From AC-32 sp963772975 (GTDB lineage: Bacteria > Actinomycetota > Thermoleophilia > Gaiellales > Gaiellaceae): a DNA stretch of 64,000 nucleotides. Made by a program: the position numbers and the translations under genes. The stretch spans positions 868,001-932,000 of the forward strand of contig CAVYZH010000010.1 of NCBI GenBank assembly GCA_963772975.1, in the 5' to 3' direction. Positions 16,918 through 25,086 of the stretch are shown here, in pieces (positions within the stretch are counted from its first letter, which is position 1; the number at the start of each line of letters is the position of its first letter). Below the pieces are notes generated by a model. It made no database searches and was not told the DNA's origin. It was given only the letters and a program-made list of their open reading frames with translations.

Positions 16918-17819
16918 TCGAGCGCCGCCTGCACGTGGCCCGAAGCCTGCTCGAGCCGTTTGCGCGCCGTGGCCGCATCCACGCCGGCGAGCAGCGCGAC
17001 GACGGCAACCTTCGCGCTGCCGTCCGCCTCGGCGAGCGCGCGCTCGGCTTCGGCCTCGGAGACATCGGCCGCCAGCCGCACGACCCTGCGCGCGCGGGCG
17101 GCGAGCTTCTCGTTCGAGGAACGGACGTCGACCATCAGGTCGCCGTAGGTCTTGCCGAGCCGGATCATCGCGACCGTCGAGATCGTGTTCAGGAGGAGCT
17201 TCTGGGCCGTGCCGGCCTTGAGCCTCGTCGAGCCGGCGACGAACTCGGGCCCGACGACGACCGCCAGCTCGTGGTCGGCGCCGCGGGCAAGGTCCGATTC
17301 CTCGACCGCTGTCAGCGCGACCGTCAGGGCTCCGGCCTCGGCGGCGGCCCCGAGCGCGGCAAGCACGAAGGGCGTCCGGCCGCTCGCGCTGACGCCGACG
17401 ACGGCGTCCGCTGCAGAGACGGCAAGTTCCTCGACCGCGCGGCGCCCGGCGGCCGCATCGTCCTCGGCCGCCTCGCGCTCGGCCGACGGAAGGCCCTCGC
17501 CGGCGACGAGCGCCACGACCTGGCCGGGCGCGGTCGAGAAGGTTCCTTCGCATTCCTCGGCGTCGAGCTGTGCGATGCGGCCGGACGAGCCGGCGCCCAC
17601 GTAGACGAGCCGTCCGCCGGCCTCGAGTCTCGCGACGACCGCGTCGATCGCCGCTGCGAGCTCCTGTGCCACCGAGGCCACCGCGGCCGGAACCGTCTCG
17701 TCCTCGTCGTTGATCAGCTCCACGAGCTCCGAGGTCGGGCGCGAGTCGTAGTCCGCGTCCGCGCGCCGCGCTTCCGTCACGAGCCTGTCCAGGCTCCCGG
17801 CTCCCTCGCTCAACGCCAT
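16914..17819 (-). CDS. murQ: N-acetylmuramic acid 6-phosphate etherase
   Basis: A 301-residue SIS-family lyase that cleaves the D-lactyl ether of MurNAc-6-P, giving GlcNAc-6-P and lactate. Diagnostic blocks: LVYVGAGSSGRIAQLDAEEC (with the catalytic Glu region), VGVSASGRTPFVLAAL and GSTRLKAGTAQKLLLNTIST, followed by AMIRLGKTYGDLMVDV. Length equals the family norm. It is first in the minus-strand operon murQ-nagA-SIS-ROK. A predicted -10 lies only ~9 bases before the ATG, so the mRNA is probably leaderless, and a TGGT-N4-ACCA operator covers the -35. Confidence 0.95.
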   Translation of the reverse strand: MALSEGAGSLDRLVTEARRADADYDSRPTSELVELINDEDETVPAAVASVAQELAAAIDAVVARLEAGGRLVYVGAGSSGRIAQLDAEECEGTFSTAPGQVVALVAGEGLPSAEREAAEDDAAAGRRAVEELAVSAADAVVGVSASGRTPFVLAALGAAAEAGALTVALTAVEESDLARGADHELAVVVGPEFVAGSTRLKAGTAQKLLLNTISTVAMIRLGKTYGDLMVDVRSSNEKLAARARRVVRLAADVSEAEAERALAEADGSAKVAVVALLAGVDAATARKRLEQASGHVQAALE

Positions 17820-17827
17820 CGGGCCGG

Positions 17828-17857
17828 AGTCTAAGCGCGTTGGAGCCCGGTGGTCAA
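17828..17857 (-). promoter_or_regulatory. Promoter of the murQ-nagA operon
   Basis: Reading the minus strand: -35 TTGACC (17857-17852), an 18-base spacer, and -10 TAGACT (17833-17828). The predicted start is within about three bases of the murQ ATG at 17819, that is leaderless. The -35 is embedded in the operator at 17851-17862. Confidence 0.6.
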
Positions 17858-17862
17858 TACCA
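17851..17862. promoter_or_regulatory. GntR/DasR-type operator between the divergent operons
   Basis: TGGTCAATACCA, a perfect TGGT-N4-ACCA inverted repeat, overlaps the murQ -35 and lies about 25 bases upstream of the ABC-ATPase -35. It resembles the dre/NagR sites (TGGTCTAGACCA-like) known for DasR and NagR. The likely ligand is the GntR regulator encoded at 19102. Confidence 0.65.
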
Positions 17863-17887
17863 GTTACCGCCTAGACGCAATGTGGTC

Positions 17888-17916
17888 TTGCTTTTCGGGC
17901 GTACCGGTCCTATCCT
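17888..17916 (+). promoter_or_regulatory. Promoter of the ABC-ATPase/GntR operon
   Basis: TTGCTT (17888-17893), a 17-base spacer and TATCCT (17911-17916). The expected start near 17922 is only a few bases before the GTG at 17927, so this transcript would also be nearly leaderless. A TGGTCTTG half-operator (17883-17890) overlaps the -35. Confidence 0.55.
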
Positions 17917-17926
17917 TGTCTGGCCC

Positions 17927-19105
17927 GTGGCCGAGATCAAGCTCGAGCATCTGACGAAGGTCTACTCCGGCGACGTGACCGCCGTGGACGACGTCAGCCT
18001 GCACATCGGCGACGGCGAGTTCATGGTTCTCGTCGGCCCGTCCGGGTGTGGCAAGTCGACGCTCCTGCGGATGATCGCCGGGCTCGAGGAGGTGACGGAT
18101 GGCCAGATCTCGATCGGCGGCGCCGACGTCACCGAGCTCGCGCCACGCCGCCGCGACATCGCCATGGTGTTCCAGAGCTACGCGCTCTACCCGCACATGA
18201 GCGTCCGCAAGAACATCGGCTACGGCCTGAAGGTGCGGCGCACGCCGAAGGACGAAGCGCGCCGACGCGTCGACGAGGTGGCGAAGCTGCTCGGGCTCGA
18301 AGAGCTGCTCGAGCGCAAGCCGGCGCAGCTCTCGGGCGGGCAACGCCAGCGCGTCGCCATGGGGCGCGCGATCGTGCGCGAGCCGAAGGCGTTCCTGATG
18401 GACGAGCCGCTCTCGAACCTCGACGCGAAGCTGCGCGTCGAGATGCGGGCATCGCTCGCCCAGCTGCACGCGCGGCTCGGCGTGACCACGGTGTACGTCA
18501 CCCACGACCAGACCGAGGCGATGACCCTCGGTCAGCGCGTGGCGGTGCTCGACGGCGGCCGGATCCTGCAGGTCGACACGCCGCAGCGCCTTTACGACCA
18601 CCCCACGAACGTCTTCGTCGCCGCCTTCATCGGCACCCCGGCGATGAACCTCGTCGAGGGGACGATCGACGGCGACGAGGTCGTCTTCGGCGGCTTCCGG
18701 ATCCCGCTCGACGAGGCGCGGCGGCCGGCAGCCGGCCTGCGCCAGGTGGTCGTCGGCGTTCGTCCGGAGGCCTTCGGCGCGGTTGCCTTCGCGGCGCCCG
18801 GTGCGCCCACCTTCACGGTTGTGCCCGAGGTCGTCGAAGAGCTTGGTTCAGACGCCCACGTCTTCTTCCACGTCGATGCCGAGGCGGTCGCAAGCGACGT
18901 CAGCGGCCGCGACGAGGCGGCGCTAATCCAAGAGTCGCGAGCCCTCTTCAGCGCGCGCGTCGACCCGCGTGCGCGGGTCCGCGTCGGCGAACCGCTGGAG
19001 CTCGCGCTCGACACGTCGCGGCTGCATTTCTTCGACCCCGAGAGTGGGAAGACCCTGCTGCCGGACGCAGCGCCCGAGCCTCGGCTCGCAGAGGTCGCCA
19101 CGTGA
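17927..19105 (+). CDS. Sugar ABC transporter ATP-binding protein (MsiK/MalK/UgpC type)
   Basis: A 392-residue ATPase for a CUT1 sugar importer. Walker A GPSGCGKST, Q-loop VFQSYALYPHMSV, signature LSGGQRQRVAMGRAI, Walker B FLMDEPLSNLDAKLR and switch His VTHDQTEAM are all intact. The C-terminal 150 residues form the TOBE/regulatory domain. GTG at 17927 was chosen because it follows the promoter directly and begins VAEIKLEHLTKVYSG, the normal N-terminus. It energises the permeases at 21314 and 22294. Its stop overlaps the GntR start (GTGA). MsiK-type ATPases often serve several importers, so it may not be exclusive to this one. Confidence 0.92.
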   Translation: MAEIKLEHLTKVYSGDVTAVDDVSLHIGDGEFMVLVGPSGCGKSTLLRMIAGLEEVTDGQISIGGADVTELAPRRRDIAMVFQSYALYPHMSVRKNIGYGLKVRRTPKDEARRRVDEVAKLLGLEELLERKPAQLSGGQRQRVAMGRAIVREPKAFLMDEPLSNLDAKLRVEMRASLAQLHARLGVTTVYVTHDQTEAMTLGQRVAVLDGGRILQVDTPQRLYDHPTNVFVAAFIGTPAMNLVEGTIDGDEVVFGGFRIPLDEARRPAAGLRQVVVGVRPEAFGAVAFAAPGAPTFTVVPEVVEELGSDAHVFFHVDAEAVASDVSGRDEAALIQESRALFSARVDPRARVRVGEPLELALDTSRLHFFDPESGKTLLPDAAPEPRLAEVAT

Positions 19106-19872
19106 CCAAGCAAGCCGAGACCCGCGACCAGGTCTTCGATCTGATCGACCGCCTCGGCGTCGGCGAGGCGATCCCGTCGGAGCGCCAGCTGAGCGCCGAC
19201 CTCGGCGTCTCGAGGCTGACCGTGCGCGCCGCGCTGGACGAGCTCGCGCGCGAGGGCTACCTCGTCCGCCGCCGCGGCTCGGGCACGTTCGTGAGCGAGC
19301 CGAAGATCGCCCAGGAGCTGACCATGACCTCGTTCACCGAGGACATGCGCCGCCGCGGCATGCAGCCGGGGAGCGAGACCCTCGGGCTCGAGGTCGTCCC
19401 GGCGGGGGCACGGCTCGGCCGGTTCCTGCACGTCTCTCCCTCGGAGCAGGTCGTCGTCGCAAAGCGGCTCAGGCTCGCGGACGGCGAGTCGATGGCGATC
19501 GAGACGCTCTACGTCCGCGACGCGCTCGTCCCCGGCCTGAGCGCCGCCGACCTTGAGGGCAAGTCGTTCTACGACCTGCTCCGCTCGCGCTACGGGATCG
19601 TGATCTCGGGCGGCATGCAGACGATCGAGCCGACGGTGACGAACGAGGAGGAATCAGAAGCGCTCGGGATCCCGCTGCACTCACCGGCGTTCCTGTTCGA
19701 GCGGATCACGCGCTCCGAGCAGGGTGAGATCGTGGAGTTCGTCCACTCGATCTACCGGGGCGACCGCTATCGCCTCGTGACCGACCTCAGCGCGCAGCCG
19801 TCGCCGCACCGCCCGGCGCTCGCAGCGGTAGCTGGTCAAGACCAACGTGACGGTCGCGGAGGCCCTTCGTGA
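19102..19872 (+). CDS. GntR/HutC-family repressor, DasR/NagR-like
   Basis: A 256-residue regulator. The N-terminal winged helix-turn-helix contains PSERQLSADLGVSRLTVRAA and the wing EGYLVRRRGSGTFV. The C-terminal UTRA effector domain begins MTSFTEDMRRRGMQPGS, a segment typical of DasR, NagR and YvoA, which sense GlcN-6-P or GlcNAc-6-P. It should repress this regulon by binding TGGT-N4-ACCA sites at 17851, 19889 and 19940, plus one at 19833 inside its own 3' coding sequence. It is co-translated with the ATPase. Confidence 0.88.
   Translation: MTKQAETRDQVFDLIDRLGVGEAIPSERQLSADLGVSRLTVRAALDELAREGYLVRRRGSGTFVSEPKIAQELTMTSFTEDMRRRGMQPGSETLGLEVVPAGARLGRFLHVSPSEQVVVAKRLRLADGESMAIETLYVRDALVPGLSAADLEGKSFYDLLRSRYGIVISGGMQTIEPTVTNEEESEALGIPLHSPAFLFERITRSEQGEIVEFVHSIYRGDRYRLVTDLSAQPSPHRPALAAVAGQDQRDGRGGPS
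19833..19844. promoter_or_regulatory. TGGT-N4-ACCA operator inside the gntR 3' end
   Basis: TGGTCAAGACCA, a perfect inverted repeat, lies about 60 bases upstream of the binding-protein promoter and within the last codons of the repressor gene. It is closest to the dre consensus of all the copies here. Confidence 0.6.
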
Positions 19873-19888
19873 GCCGATCTTCTGCAAT

Positions 19889-19900
19889 TGGTCTTGACAT
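19889..19900. promoter_or_regulatory. Operator overlapping the -35 of the binding-protein promoter
   Basis: TGGTCTTGACAT: one perfect half-site and one degenerate half-site. It contains the consensus -35 hexamer TTGACA (19894-19899). A weak -10 (CAATGT, 18 bases further) may follow. The overlap of the -35 with the operator mirrors the murQ promoter. Confidence 0.5.
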
Positions 19901-19939
19901 TCAGGCGCGATCTGTGCCAATGTCCGCGCCGTGGCCAAG

Positions 19940-19951
19940 TGGTACAAACCA
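19940..19951. promoter_or_regulatory. TGGT-N4-ACCA operator in the binding-protein leader
   Basis: TGGTACAAACCA, a perfect TGGT/ACCA inverted repeat 88 bases before the ATG at 20039, downstream of the probable transcription start. With the sites at 19833 and 19889 it forms a set of three with spacings of 56 and 51 bases, suitable for cooperative repression or looping. Confidence 0.55.
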
Positions 19952-20038
19952 ATCGTGCGGCCGTTCGCCGCGCTCCAGGCCACCGGGTGGAGAGCGCAGC
20001 AATCGCAGGCCGTCGACCGAGTCAGTGGGAGACTGTCG

Positions 20039-21289
20039 ATGAGAGTACGCCTCTTCGCCGCGGCCGCCGTCGTCTTGACGCTTGCGGTCATGGCATCAAC
20101 AGCGTCCGCGCGCACCTCTAGGTCCGGCAGCGCTGCGGCGAGCAAGATCACCGTCTGGCTGCAGGTCGACGCGCAGTCGGGCTGGCCGAACCTGGTGGCC
20201 GCGGCCAACCAGGAGTTTCAGTCGAAGCACCCCGGGGTGAACGTCGACGTGCAGTACCAGACCTGGGGCGACCATCTGAGCAAGTTCGACGCCACCCTCG
20301 CGGGCGGCAACACGCCTGACGTCATAGAGATGGGCAACACCGAGATGACGAAGTACATGGCGGCGAACGCGTTCGCGAACCTGAGCTCGCAGAAGAGCTC
20401 GTTCCCGAACTCGAAGAACTGGCTCAAGGGCCTCGCCGCGTCGGGCATCTACAACGGGAAGACGTACGGCGTCCCGTACTACGCGGGCTCGCGCGTCGTC
20501 ACCTACCGGAGCGACCTGTTCGCAAAGGCACATGCCAAGGTGCCGACCAGCCTCGCGCAGTTCACCGCGACGGCCAAGAAGATCGGGAAGCAGAACAGCA
20601 AGAAGAAGGGCTTCTCGCCGGTCTACATCGCCGGCACCGACTGGTACATCGCGATGGGCTTCGTCTACGACTACGGCGGCCAGATCGCGAAGCTGAAGAA
20701 CGGCAAGTGGGTCGGTGGGCTCGAGTCCAAGAAGGCGATGGCGGGCCTCGCCGCCTACAAGCGGTTCTTCAACGCCGCTTCCCGCGCCAGCAAGACGGGC
20801 GTCGAGAACCGGCCGCAGCCGTACGACGTCTACGCGCAGGGCAAGGCGGCCTCGATCGTCGGTCCCGGCTGGTTCAGCTGCTGCGTCGGCAAGAAGTACA
20901 CGAAGACGACGAAGCAGTTCGTGATGCCGGGTCACGTCAAGGGCCAGGGCATGCCGGGCTTCCTCGGCGGCTCCGACCTCGCGGTCCCGAACGGCTCGAA
21001 CGACAAGTCGCTTGCGACCGACTGGATCCGCATCTTCACCAGCACGGCCAGCGAGAGGGGCCTGCAGGCGAAGGGCAACATCCCGAACGCGACCAACCTG
21101 CTCGGCAAGAGCGTCAACGAGCGGGCTGCGCAGCGCAGCTGGTTCGTCCCGACCGCGAAGAACTGGGTCAACGTAGAGAACGGCAACGTCCTCCGCACGA
21201 TGCTGGCCCGGATCCTGACCGGGAAGGCGAGCATCAAGGACGCGGCGTCGTTCGCCGACAGCAACATCGAGCTCACGCTCAACCAGTAA
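20039..21289 (+). CDS. Extracellular sugar-binding protein of the amino-sugar ABC importer
   Basis: A 416-residue solute-binding protein, family 1 (CUT1). Residues 1-24 are a signal peptide (MRVRLF, then AAAAVVLTLAVMAST, cleavage after ASA). No lipobox cysteine is visible, so anchoring is unclear. The mature part starts SKITVWLQVDAQSGWPNLV and contains GGNTPDVIEMGNTEMTKYM and YNGKTYGVPYYAGSR, typical ligand-cleft segments. I chose ATG 20039 because it begins the signal peptide; the frame runs 36 codons further upstream through the operator region. Context suggests GlcNAc/MurNAc-containing oligosaccharides as ligand. Confidence 0.88.
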   Translation: MRVRLFAAAAVVLTLAVMASTASARTSRSGSAAASKITVWLQVDAQSGWPNLVAAANQEFQSKHPGVNVDVQYQTWGDHLSKFDATLAGGNTPDVIEMGNTEMTKYMAANAFANLSSQKSSFPNSKNWLKGLAASGIYNGKTYGVPYYAGSRVVTYRSDLFAKAHAKVPTSLAQFTATAKKIGKQNSKKKGFSPVYIAGTDWYIAMGFVYDYGGQIAKLKNGKWVGGLESKKAMAGLAAYKRFFNAASRASKTGVENRPQPYDVYAQGKAASIVGPGWFSCCVGKKYTKTTKQFVMPGHVKGQGMPGFLGGSDLAVPNGSNDKSLATDWIRIFTSTASERGLQAKGNIPNATNLLGKSVNERAAQRSWFVPTAKNWVNVENGNVLRTMLARILTGKASIKDAASFADSNIELTLNQ

Positions 21290-21313
21290 CGACCAGATGA
21301 GACGGGGAGCCGC

Positions 21314-22297
21314 TTGACGAGCAGCGAGATCCCCGGTGGAACGGCGTACGCCGCCGAGGCAGCTATCCGGCCTCGGCGGCGTCGCCCGTTCACGTTCGCC
21401 CGCCTTCTCCGCGCCTCCGCGCCGTACCTGCTGATCCTCCCGGTCGTCGCGGTGATCGCTGCGATCCTCGGCTACCCGCTCTACTACCTCGCGCGGCTCT
21501 CCTTTCAGAAGTACGGCCTCTTCGAGCTGATCGCGCACCACGGAACGAGCGTCGGCTGGGCCAACTACAGCTCGGTTCTGCACGACCACGTCTTCTGGCA
21601 GGTCCTCGTTCGGACGGTCGTCTTCACGATCGCCAACGTTGCCCTGACGATCGGGATCGGCACGCTGCTCGCGCTGCTGCTGACGAAGGTGAGCTCGGTC
21701 GTGCGGATCCTGCTCACCGCAGGGCTCGTGCTCGCCTGGTCGATGCCGCCGGTCGTCGCGGTGCAGGTCTGGGTCTGGATCACGAACCCCGAGAACGGCG
21801 TGCTCAACTACGCACTCACGAAGCTCCACGTGGGCGACTACTCCCAGCACGACTGGTACGCGACGTCCTTCTCGCAGCTCTCGCTGACGACCTCGCTGGT
21901 CGTCTGGGGTGCCATCCCGTTCGTCGTCGTGACCGTCTACGCGGGGCTCTCGCAGGTCTCGCACGAGCTCGTCGAGGCGGCCGAGATCGACGGCGCCCGG
22001 GCCTGGCGCGTGTTCAAAGACGTGACGTTCCCGATCGTGAAGCCGATCTTCCTGATCCTGACGAGCCTCTCGATCATCTGGGACTTCGGCGTCTTCACGC
22101 AGCCGTTCCTGCTGATCGACCAGACGCGCATCAACGCGTCGAACGAGCTGATGGGCATCTACCTGTACGAGGAGGGCTACGTGAAGACAGACTTCGGCCG
22201 CGGCGCCGCGATCTCGATCCTGATGCTGCTGATCGTCTCCGTGCTCTCGATCTTCTACGTGCGGAAGATGGTGCGGACGGGAGACGAGGCGGCATGA
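21314..22297 (+). CDS. Sugar ABC transporter permease (MalF-like)
   Basis: A 327-residue, six-helix CUT1 permease. The cytoplasmic EAA loop, which docks the ATPase, reads LVEAAEIDGARAWRVFKDVT. TTG start at 21314 is supported by GGGGAG five bases upstream. It forms a heterodimer with the product at 22294; the ATPase at 17927 energises the pair. Start and stop overlap with the neighbour (ATGA) indicates coupled translation. Confidence 0.88.
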   Translation: MTSSEIPGGTAYAAEAAIRPRRRRPFTFARLLRASAPYLLILPVVAVIAAILGYPLYYLARLSFQKYGLFELIAHHGTSVGWANYSSVLHDHVFWQVLVRTVVFTIANVALTIGIGTLLALLLTKVSSVVRILLTAGLVLAWSMPPVVAVQVWVWITNPENGVLNYALTKLHVGDYSQHDWYATSFSQLSLTTSLVVWGAIPFVVVTVYAGLSQVSHELVEAAEIDGARAWRVFKDVTFPIVKPIFLILTSLSIIWDFGVFTQPFLLIDQTRINASNELMGIYLYEEGYVKTDFGRGAAISILMLLIVSVLSIFYVRKMVRTGDEAA

Positions 22298-23130
22298 GGG
22301 CACGTGGGCGACGAAGCCGCCTGGTGTGGGACGCGATCGGCCTCGTGCTCTTCGTCGTGATCGCGTTCCCGGTCTACTGGATGGTCGCGAGCGCGTTCAA
22401 GCCAGACGACGAGCTCAACGGGTTGACGCCGACCTGGTTCTCGCTGCACCCGACGCTGTCGCACTTCCGCGACGCGATCAACAAGCCCTTCTTCTGGGAC
22501 GGCGTCAAGAACAGCCTGATCGTCGTCAGCGTGACGGTAGCGCTCGCGATGGTGCTCGCCTTCCTGGCGGCAGTTGCGCTGGCGAAGTTCCGCTTCACCG
22601 GCCGCAAGGCGTTCATCGTCCTGATCATCGGGATCCAGATGCTCCCGCAGGCCGGCCTGATCATCCCCTTGTACGTCGTGCTCGCGCGCTACCACCAGGT
22701 GAACGCGCTCTCGGGCGTGATCGTGACGTACATGACCTTCGTGCTGCCGTTCTCCGTCTGGGTGCTGCGAGGCTTCCTGCTCGGGATCCCGAAGGAGCTC
22801 GAGGAGGCGGCGATGGTGGACGGCTCGAGCCGCCTCGGCGCGTTCTCGCGCATCCTGCTTCCCCTCGTCGCACCCGGCCTGGTGGCGACGTCGATCTTCG
22901 CCTTCATCACGACTTGGAACGAGTACATCTTCGCCCGCGTCCTGCTCAACGACCAGTCGAAGCAGACGGCGACGGTCTGGCTCTCCTACTTCTACGGCAC
23001 CAGCCGCAACACCGACTGGGGCGGTCTGATGGCGGGCTCGACGCTGATCGCGATCCCGGTAATCGTCTTCTTCCTGATCGTGCAGCGGAAGATCGGGTTC
23101 GGGCTGACGGCCGGCGCGGTCCGCGGTTGA
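22294..23130 (+). CDS. Sugar ABC transporter permease (MalG-like)
   Basis: A 278-residue, six-helix CUT1 permease. N-terminal IAFPVYWMVASAFKPDDEL is the MalG-type first helix with SFKP-like motif, and the EAA loop is LEEAAMVDGSSRLGAFSRI. ATG overlaps the preceding gene's TGA; its own TGA overlaps the TTG start of nagZ, tying import to intracellular hydrolysis. Confidence 0.88.
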   Translation: MRARGRRSRLVWDAIGLVLFVVIAFPVYWMVASAFKPDDELNGLTPTWFSLHPTLSHFRDAINKPFFWDGVKNSLIVVSVTVALAMVLAFLAAVALAKFRFTGRKAFIVLIIGIQMLPQAGLIIPLYVVLARYHQVNALSGVIVTYMTFVLPFSVWVLRGFLLGIPKELEEAAMVDGSSRLGAFSRILLPLVAPGLVATSIFAFITTWNEYIFARVLLNDQSKQTATVWLSYFYGTSRNTDWGGLMAGSTLIAIPVIVFFLIVQRKIGFGLTAGAVRG

Positions 23131-24485
23131 GCGACGCGGCGGCCTGCCTCTTTCCGGGGTTCGACGGCGAGACGGTTCCCGACTGGCTGAAGCGGCTGCT
23201 CGCCGAGGGGCTCGGCGGCGTCGTGCTCTACGGGCAGAACATCGGGGACCCGGAGCAGGTGACGGCGCTGACGGCCTCGCTGCGGGCCGAGCGGCCGGAG
23301 TTGATCGTCGCGACCGACGAGGAGGGCGGCGACGTGACGCGGCTCGAGGCCGGGAGCGGGAGCTCGTTTCCCGGGAACCTCGCGCTTGGCGCCGTTGACG
23401 ACGCCGCCCTAACGCGACGCGTCGGCGCAGCGATCGGCGGCGAGCTCGCGGCGGTCGGGATCGATCTCGACCTCGCGCCGGTCGCCGACGTGCTGGTCGA
23501 CCCGGCGAGCGCGATCGTCGGCGTTCGCTCGTTCGGGTCCGATCCGCAGCTGGTCGCGCGCCAGGTCGCGGCCTTCGTCGAGGGCTTGCAGAGCGTCGGC
23601 GTCGCGGCCTGCGCCAAGCACTTCCCCGGCCACGGCGAGACAGTCGCCGACTCGCATCTCGAGCTGCCGTCCTCCGACGCGAGCCTCGACGTCCTGCGCG
23701 AGCGCGCGCTCCCGCCGTTTGCGGCCGCGGTCGAGGCCGGGGTGCGCGCCGTGATGACTGCGCACATCCGCTTCGGTGCCTTCGGCGACGAGCCGGCGAC
23801 CTGGAACTCCGCCGTGGTCGAGCTCTTGCGCACGGAGCTCGGCTTCGACGGGGTCGTGATGACCGATGCGCTGGAGATGCAGGGCGCCGGCGGCCCCGAG
23901 GGAGTCGAGCGCTCGGCCGTGCGCGCGCTGGCGGCCGGCGCGGACGCGCTCTGCCTCGGCGCGGCGCTGACGCGGGAGCAGGTCGAGGGCGTCCACGCGG
24001 CGGTCGTCTCTGCCGTGCCCGAGGAACGACTGGCCGAGGCCGCGCGCCGAGTCGGCGAGCTCGCGGCCTGGACGTCGCCGCGGCAGCTTCAGGATCGGGA
24101 GGCCGGTGCCGAGGCCGCCCGGCGGGCGCTGTGCGTCGAGGGCGACCCGGCGGTGGGCGCGGATCCGCTCGTGGTCGAGCTCCGGGCCGAGCCGTCGATC
24201 GCGGCGGGCGAGTCCGACCACGGGCTCGGCGAGCTGCTCGGCGCCGAGACGATCCGCCTGCGCGAGGGAGACTCGATGCCGCCGCTCGATTCGGGCCGTT
24301 CGGTCGTGCTCGTCCTGCGCGACGCCCACCGGCATCCGTGGCAGCGCGAGCTGGTCGTCCCCGGCGCGGTCGTGGTCGAGACCGGAGTGCCCGAGTGGCG
24401 GCCCGAAGCGGCGCGAGCCTTCGTGGTGACGAACGGCCCCGGCCGAGCGAACCTCGCCGCCGCTGCGGAGGCACTCCGCAGCTAG
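23127..24485 (+). CDS. nagZ: Glycoside hydrolase family 3 beta-N-acetylhexosaminidase
   Basis: A 452-residue GH3 enzyme that removes GlcNAc from muropeptide disaccharides. KHFPGHGETVADSHLELP is the NagZ loop with the catalytic His/Asp dyad; VVMTDALEMQGA carries the nucleophile Asp. The first residues (LSDAAACLFPGFDGE) show no signal peptide, so it acts in the cytoplasm on imported sugars. TTG at 23127 overlaps the permease stop (TTGA). The C-terminal ~110 residues resemble the GH3 C-terminal domain found in longer Gram-positive forms. Together with MurQ it defines a MurNAc-GlcNAc recycling or scavenging route. Confidence 0.9.
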   Translation: MSDAAACLFPGFDGETVPDWLKRLLAEGLGGVVLYGQNIGDPEQVTALTASLRAERPELIVATDEEGGDVTRLEAGSGSSFPGNLALGAVDDAALTRRVGAAIGGELAAVGIDLDLAPVADVLVDPASAIVGVRSFGSDPQLVARQVAAFVEGLQSVGVAACAKHFPGHGETVADSHLELPSSDASLDVLRERALPPFAAAVEAGVRAVMTAHIRFGAFGDEPATWNSAVVELLRTELGFDGVVMTDALEMQGAGGPEGVERSAVRALAAGADALCLGAALTREQVEGVHAAVVSAVPEERLAEAARRVGELAAWTSPRQLQDREAGAEAARRALCVEGDPAVGADPLVVELRAEPSIAAGESDHGLGELLGAETIRLREGDSMPPLDSGRSVVLVLRDAHRHPWQRELVVPGAVVVETGVPEWRPEAARAFVVTNGPGRANLAAAAEALRS

Positions 24486-24494
24486 CGTTGCCGC

Positions 24495-25086
24495 GTGCGG
24501 CTGGTGCTCGACTTCGACGGCACGGTGACCGAGCGGGACACGCTCGACCTCGTGCTCCAGCGCTTTGGCGACGCCGAGGTCTACGAGCGCGCCGAGGCCG
24601 AGCTCGACGCCCGCCGGATGACGCTGAACGACGTGATCTCGGCCGAGTTCGCGACGGTCACGGCCCCGCTCGACGAGGTCGTCGCCCACGTCGTCGAGCA
24701 TGCGCGCGTTCGGCCCGGCTTCGCCGCGCTCGCGCGGGCGCGGCACCCGCTCGTCGTCTCGTCAGGGTTCCACGAGCTGATTGAGCCGGTGCTCGAGCGC
24801 GAAGGGCGTGCTCGGTGCCGTCGAGCTGCGGGCCAACCGCGTCGACGCCCTGCCCGACGGCTGGCAGGTGCACTACCGCGTGGCAGAGATCTGCGAGGTC
24901 TGCGGCGAGCCGTGCAAGCGCGGGGACCTGCCTGCCGGCGAGGTGGCGTACGCCGGCGACGGCCACTCCGACTACTGCGCCGCACTCGCGGCCGACCGCG
25001 TCTATGCGACCGGGTCGCTGGCGGGGTTCCTCGACCGGCGCGGCGTCCCATATGAGCCGCTGACCGACTTCCGCGCGCTGGCGTGA
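24495..25086 (+). pseudogene. HAD-family phosphatase (MtnX/PSP-like), +1 frameshift
   Basis: The N-terminal frame (GTG 24495) encodes LVLDFDGTVTERDTLDLVL, HAD motif I with nucleophile Asp, and VVSSGFHELIEPVLEREG (motif II). The C-terminal frame encodes VLGAVELRANRVDALPDGW, a cysteine cluster ICEVCGEPCKRGDLP and YAGDGHSDYCAALAADR (motif IV). Removing one G from the GGG run at 24804-24806 joins them as LEREGVLGAVELRANRV. About 196 residues when corrected. Related proteins are phosphoserine- or MtnX-like phosphatases; the substrate is unknown. Intact motifs on both sides suggest an indel error or very recent mutation. The stop overlaps alkA (GTGA). Confidence 0.75.

Noticed and set aside
20096..22303. 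A 735-codon minus-strand open frame across the sugar-binding protein and permease genes
   Set aside because: Shadow of real coding sequence in GC-rich DNA; no recognisable domains.
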